A stretch of DNA of 33,589 nucleotides from a candidate division WOR-3 bacterium. Lineage in GTDB: Bacteria; Hydrothermota; Tepidihabitantia; SM23-42; JAOAFX01. Below, one piece after another: positions 32,226 through 33,589 of the stretch; position 1 is the stretch's first letter; every line of letters begins with the position of its first letter. The DNA lies in the NCBI GenBank assembly GCA_039802005.1, contig JBDRVV010000026.1, forward strand, positions 1-33,589, read 5' to 3'. The notes under the pieces are model-generated. The model saw nothing but the letters and a program-made list of their open reading frames with translations. It made no database searches and was not told where the DNA came from. The translations under genes and the position numbers were made by a program.

Positions 32226-33589
32226 ATGAAAAGGATATTAGCATTAACCCTGCTTATTGCGGTAATAGGTTTTTGCAGGACTGCAACCCCTGCACCACAA
32301 TACCGTCCATTCGAAATAAAAAAGCATGACATAAATAATGTGGAGATGTGTATCTCCAATTATGGTAAATTTGGTCAAACCAAGGCCGGTAATTCTGGTT
32401 TATTCTGGCCCAAAGGTAGTGGACACACTTATATCTTTGGTGCCGGTTCATGGTTTGGCACGATAGATGGCACTGATACACTTGTTACCATTGGTTATGG
32501 TCCACACGGTGGAGAGGCTGAATATACGCCTGGATTGAAAGATATGTCATCCGGAGACCCTAATGCGATAATATTTATGTATCCAGCTCCCTGGCCACCT
32601 CCAGCCGATATATTTCCTATGGCACCGCAAGTTCCAAAATCCCATCAGGATTCCTGGTGTGCCTATAATGACCTTGATATAAATAATCATATGCCCGGTG
32701 ATACGAGACCGATAGGCCTTGAAGTATATCAAACAGTCTATGCCTGGAATCTCAGCACGACAAGAGATATAATCTTTGTGCGATATGAACTGAAGAATGT
32801 GAGTGGCAAGAAATTGACCAATTGCTATTTCGGTGTCTGTACCGATAATGATATCGGCAATGAATCCGGAACGAATGCGAATGATATAATCTCTGGTATT
32901 GTGTGTGATACATTTGTCGTTGCTGGTGAAACACTCATTGTAGATAATCTTGGTTATCAATGGCAGGTTGCGGATGAAACTGGTTGGGATGATGTAGGTG
33001 CAATCGGATTTGATTATCTGCAGAGCCCCTGGGATTTAAAAGAAGGTCAGGATAAAGACAACGATGGGATTCCCGATCAGTATGAAAGAGATAGTGCATA
33101 TTATGCCCAGAATGTTCCACCAGCACAATGGGATGTAGATGCAGATGGAACGCCGGATTGGCGTGACCCGTCAGAGATTCCACAGATGGGGATGACTGCA
33201 TTCAAGAGATTCACATTGAACCTTGAGCCTAATAAAGATAATGAAAGATATGTGACACTCGCCGGTTATAACTTCAAGACTGGCGAATATACACCATATG
33301 ACACTGCCCCTCCACAGCCTGATGACCAGAGGTTCTTACAATGCAGTGGACCATTTGACCTTGAGGCAGATTCAGTGGCAATTGTGCTTGTTGGTATAAT
33401 GTTGACTTACTGGCCCAGGGGAATTGTAGAAAGGCCTGATACTGCACTCGCGAAACTTGATAAAACCGTCCAGTACATTTATGATATGAACTGGTTACTT
33501 CCTGGTCCGCCACCGCCGCCGAAATTGACCTGTGTGCCGGGTGATGCAAAGATTACGCTGGTCTGGGACAATTCTTCGGAGACTACGCC
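32226..33589 (+). CDS. Large secreted protein with TSP3-like and FN3-like segments (3' end outside window)
   Basis: The frame is open from ATG 32226 to the window edge, 454 complete codons. A signal peptide spans about 1-19 (MKRILALTLLIAVIGFCRTA), probably a standard one since the residues around C17 make a poor lipobox. A long beta-rich region follows, and residues 276-287 (DKDNDGIPDQYE) form a thrombospondin type 3-like calcium-binding loop. After a polyproline hinge (PPPPPK, near 436) the sequence LTCVPGDAKITLVWDNSSE starts an FN3-like domain. Such proteins often end in a sorting tail, but the end is not visible. AGGAGG at 32215-32220 precedes the start; it follows the receptor gene by 12 bases and may be cotranscribed. 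Confidence 0.75.
   Translation, partial: MKRILALTLLIAVIGFCRTATPAPQYRPFEIKKHDINNVEMCISNYGKFGQTKAGNSGLFWPKGSGHTYIFGAGSWFGTIDGTDTLVTIGYGPHGGEAEYTPGLKDMSSGDPNAIIFMYPAPWPPPADIFPMAPQVPKSHQDSWCAYNDLDINNHMPGDTRPIGLEVYQTVYAWNLSTTRDIIFVRYELKNVSGKKLTNCYFGVCTDNDIGNESGTNANDIISGIVCDTFVVAGETLIVDNLGYQWQVADETGWDDVGAIGFDYLQSPWDLKEGQDKDNDGIPDQYERDSAYYAQNVPPAQWDVDADGTPDWRDPSEIPQMGMTAFKRFTLNLEPNKDNERYVTLAGYNFKTGEYTPYDTAPPQPDDQRFLQCSGPFDLEADSVAIVLVGIMLTYWPRGIVERPDTALAKLDKTVQYIYDMNWLLPGPPPPPKLTCVPGDAKITLVWDNSSETT

Noticed and set aside
1-33589. CRISPR array, tRNA or rRNA gene, insertion sequence or phage genes
   Set aside because: No regularly spaced direct repeats, cloverleaf-like or rRNA-like stretches, transposase or phage structural proteins were recognised in reading both strands.

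Overview
The window comes from an AT-rich, Gram-negative-type (two-membrane) bacterium. Outer-membrane and envelope genes are prominent: a TonB/ExbB/ExbD system, a TonB-dependent receptor, a lipoprotein, and Wza-, Wzc-, Wzx- and Wzy-like polysaccharide genes. One secreted beta-propeller ends in a Por/type IX (T9SS)-like sorting tail, and the last gene starts a long secreted protein with a fibronectin-like domain. Together these suggest a member of the Fibrobacterota-Chlorobiota-Bacteroidota-like candidate phyla (a WOR-3/Stahlbacteria- or Cloacimonadota-type organism). That placement is inference from gene style, not from a marker phylogeny.

Layout. (1) 1-8477: the end of a GAF-like gene, then an exopolysaccharide/O-antigen cluster: a divergent SDR epimerase, two GT4 and one GT2 glycosyltransferases, a Wzx-type flippase, a Wzy-type polymerase and a convergent Wzz-type chain-length protein. 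(2) 8563-13221, minus strand: a two-gene unit with a 13-repeat LVIVD propeller carrying a sorting tail, followed by a secreted TIM-barrel glycoside-hydrolase-like protein with a CARDB-like tail. Its upstream region holds a decayed copy of part of the hydrolase gene and two short dispersed palindromic repeats. (3) 13700-16590: a small Wza-like export protein and a Wzc-like tyrosine autokinase with a tyrosine-rich tail, completing the polysaccharide export set. (4) 16610-19750: a housekeeping run (FtsB/DivIC-like, RicT, MazG, RsmG) ending in another GT2. (5) 19781-26108: nine tightly packed genes for an uncharacterised membrane-associated module: two TM-anchored soluble domains that look distantly related to each other, each translationally coupled to a multi-TM protein, then a PATAN/DUF4388 protein, two proteins resembling the roadblock/LC7 fold, and two small 3-TM proteins. 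(6) 26167-28281: exbB-exbD-exbD-tonB from its own promoter. (7) 28399-33589: a lipoprotein, a TonB-dependent receptor with an EF-hand-like loop near its C-terminus, and the start of a large secreted protein.

The clearest regulatory signal is a set of nine near-consensus promoters (TTGAxx / TATAAT-like). Every one has a spacer of exactly 16 bases, and in five cases the -10 box lies only 5-9 bases before the start codon, which predicts leaderless mRNAs. Genes inside transcription units instead use strong Shine-Dalgarno sites or ATGA overlaps.

The best candidate for an undescribed system is region 5. The sequence shows two duplicated-looking soluble/multi-TM pairs joined to PATAN and LC7-like signalling proteins, immediately upstream of the TonB energy-transducing complex. 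No function can be assigned from sequence alone.
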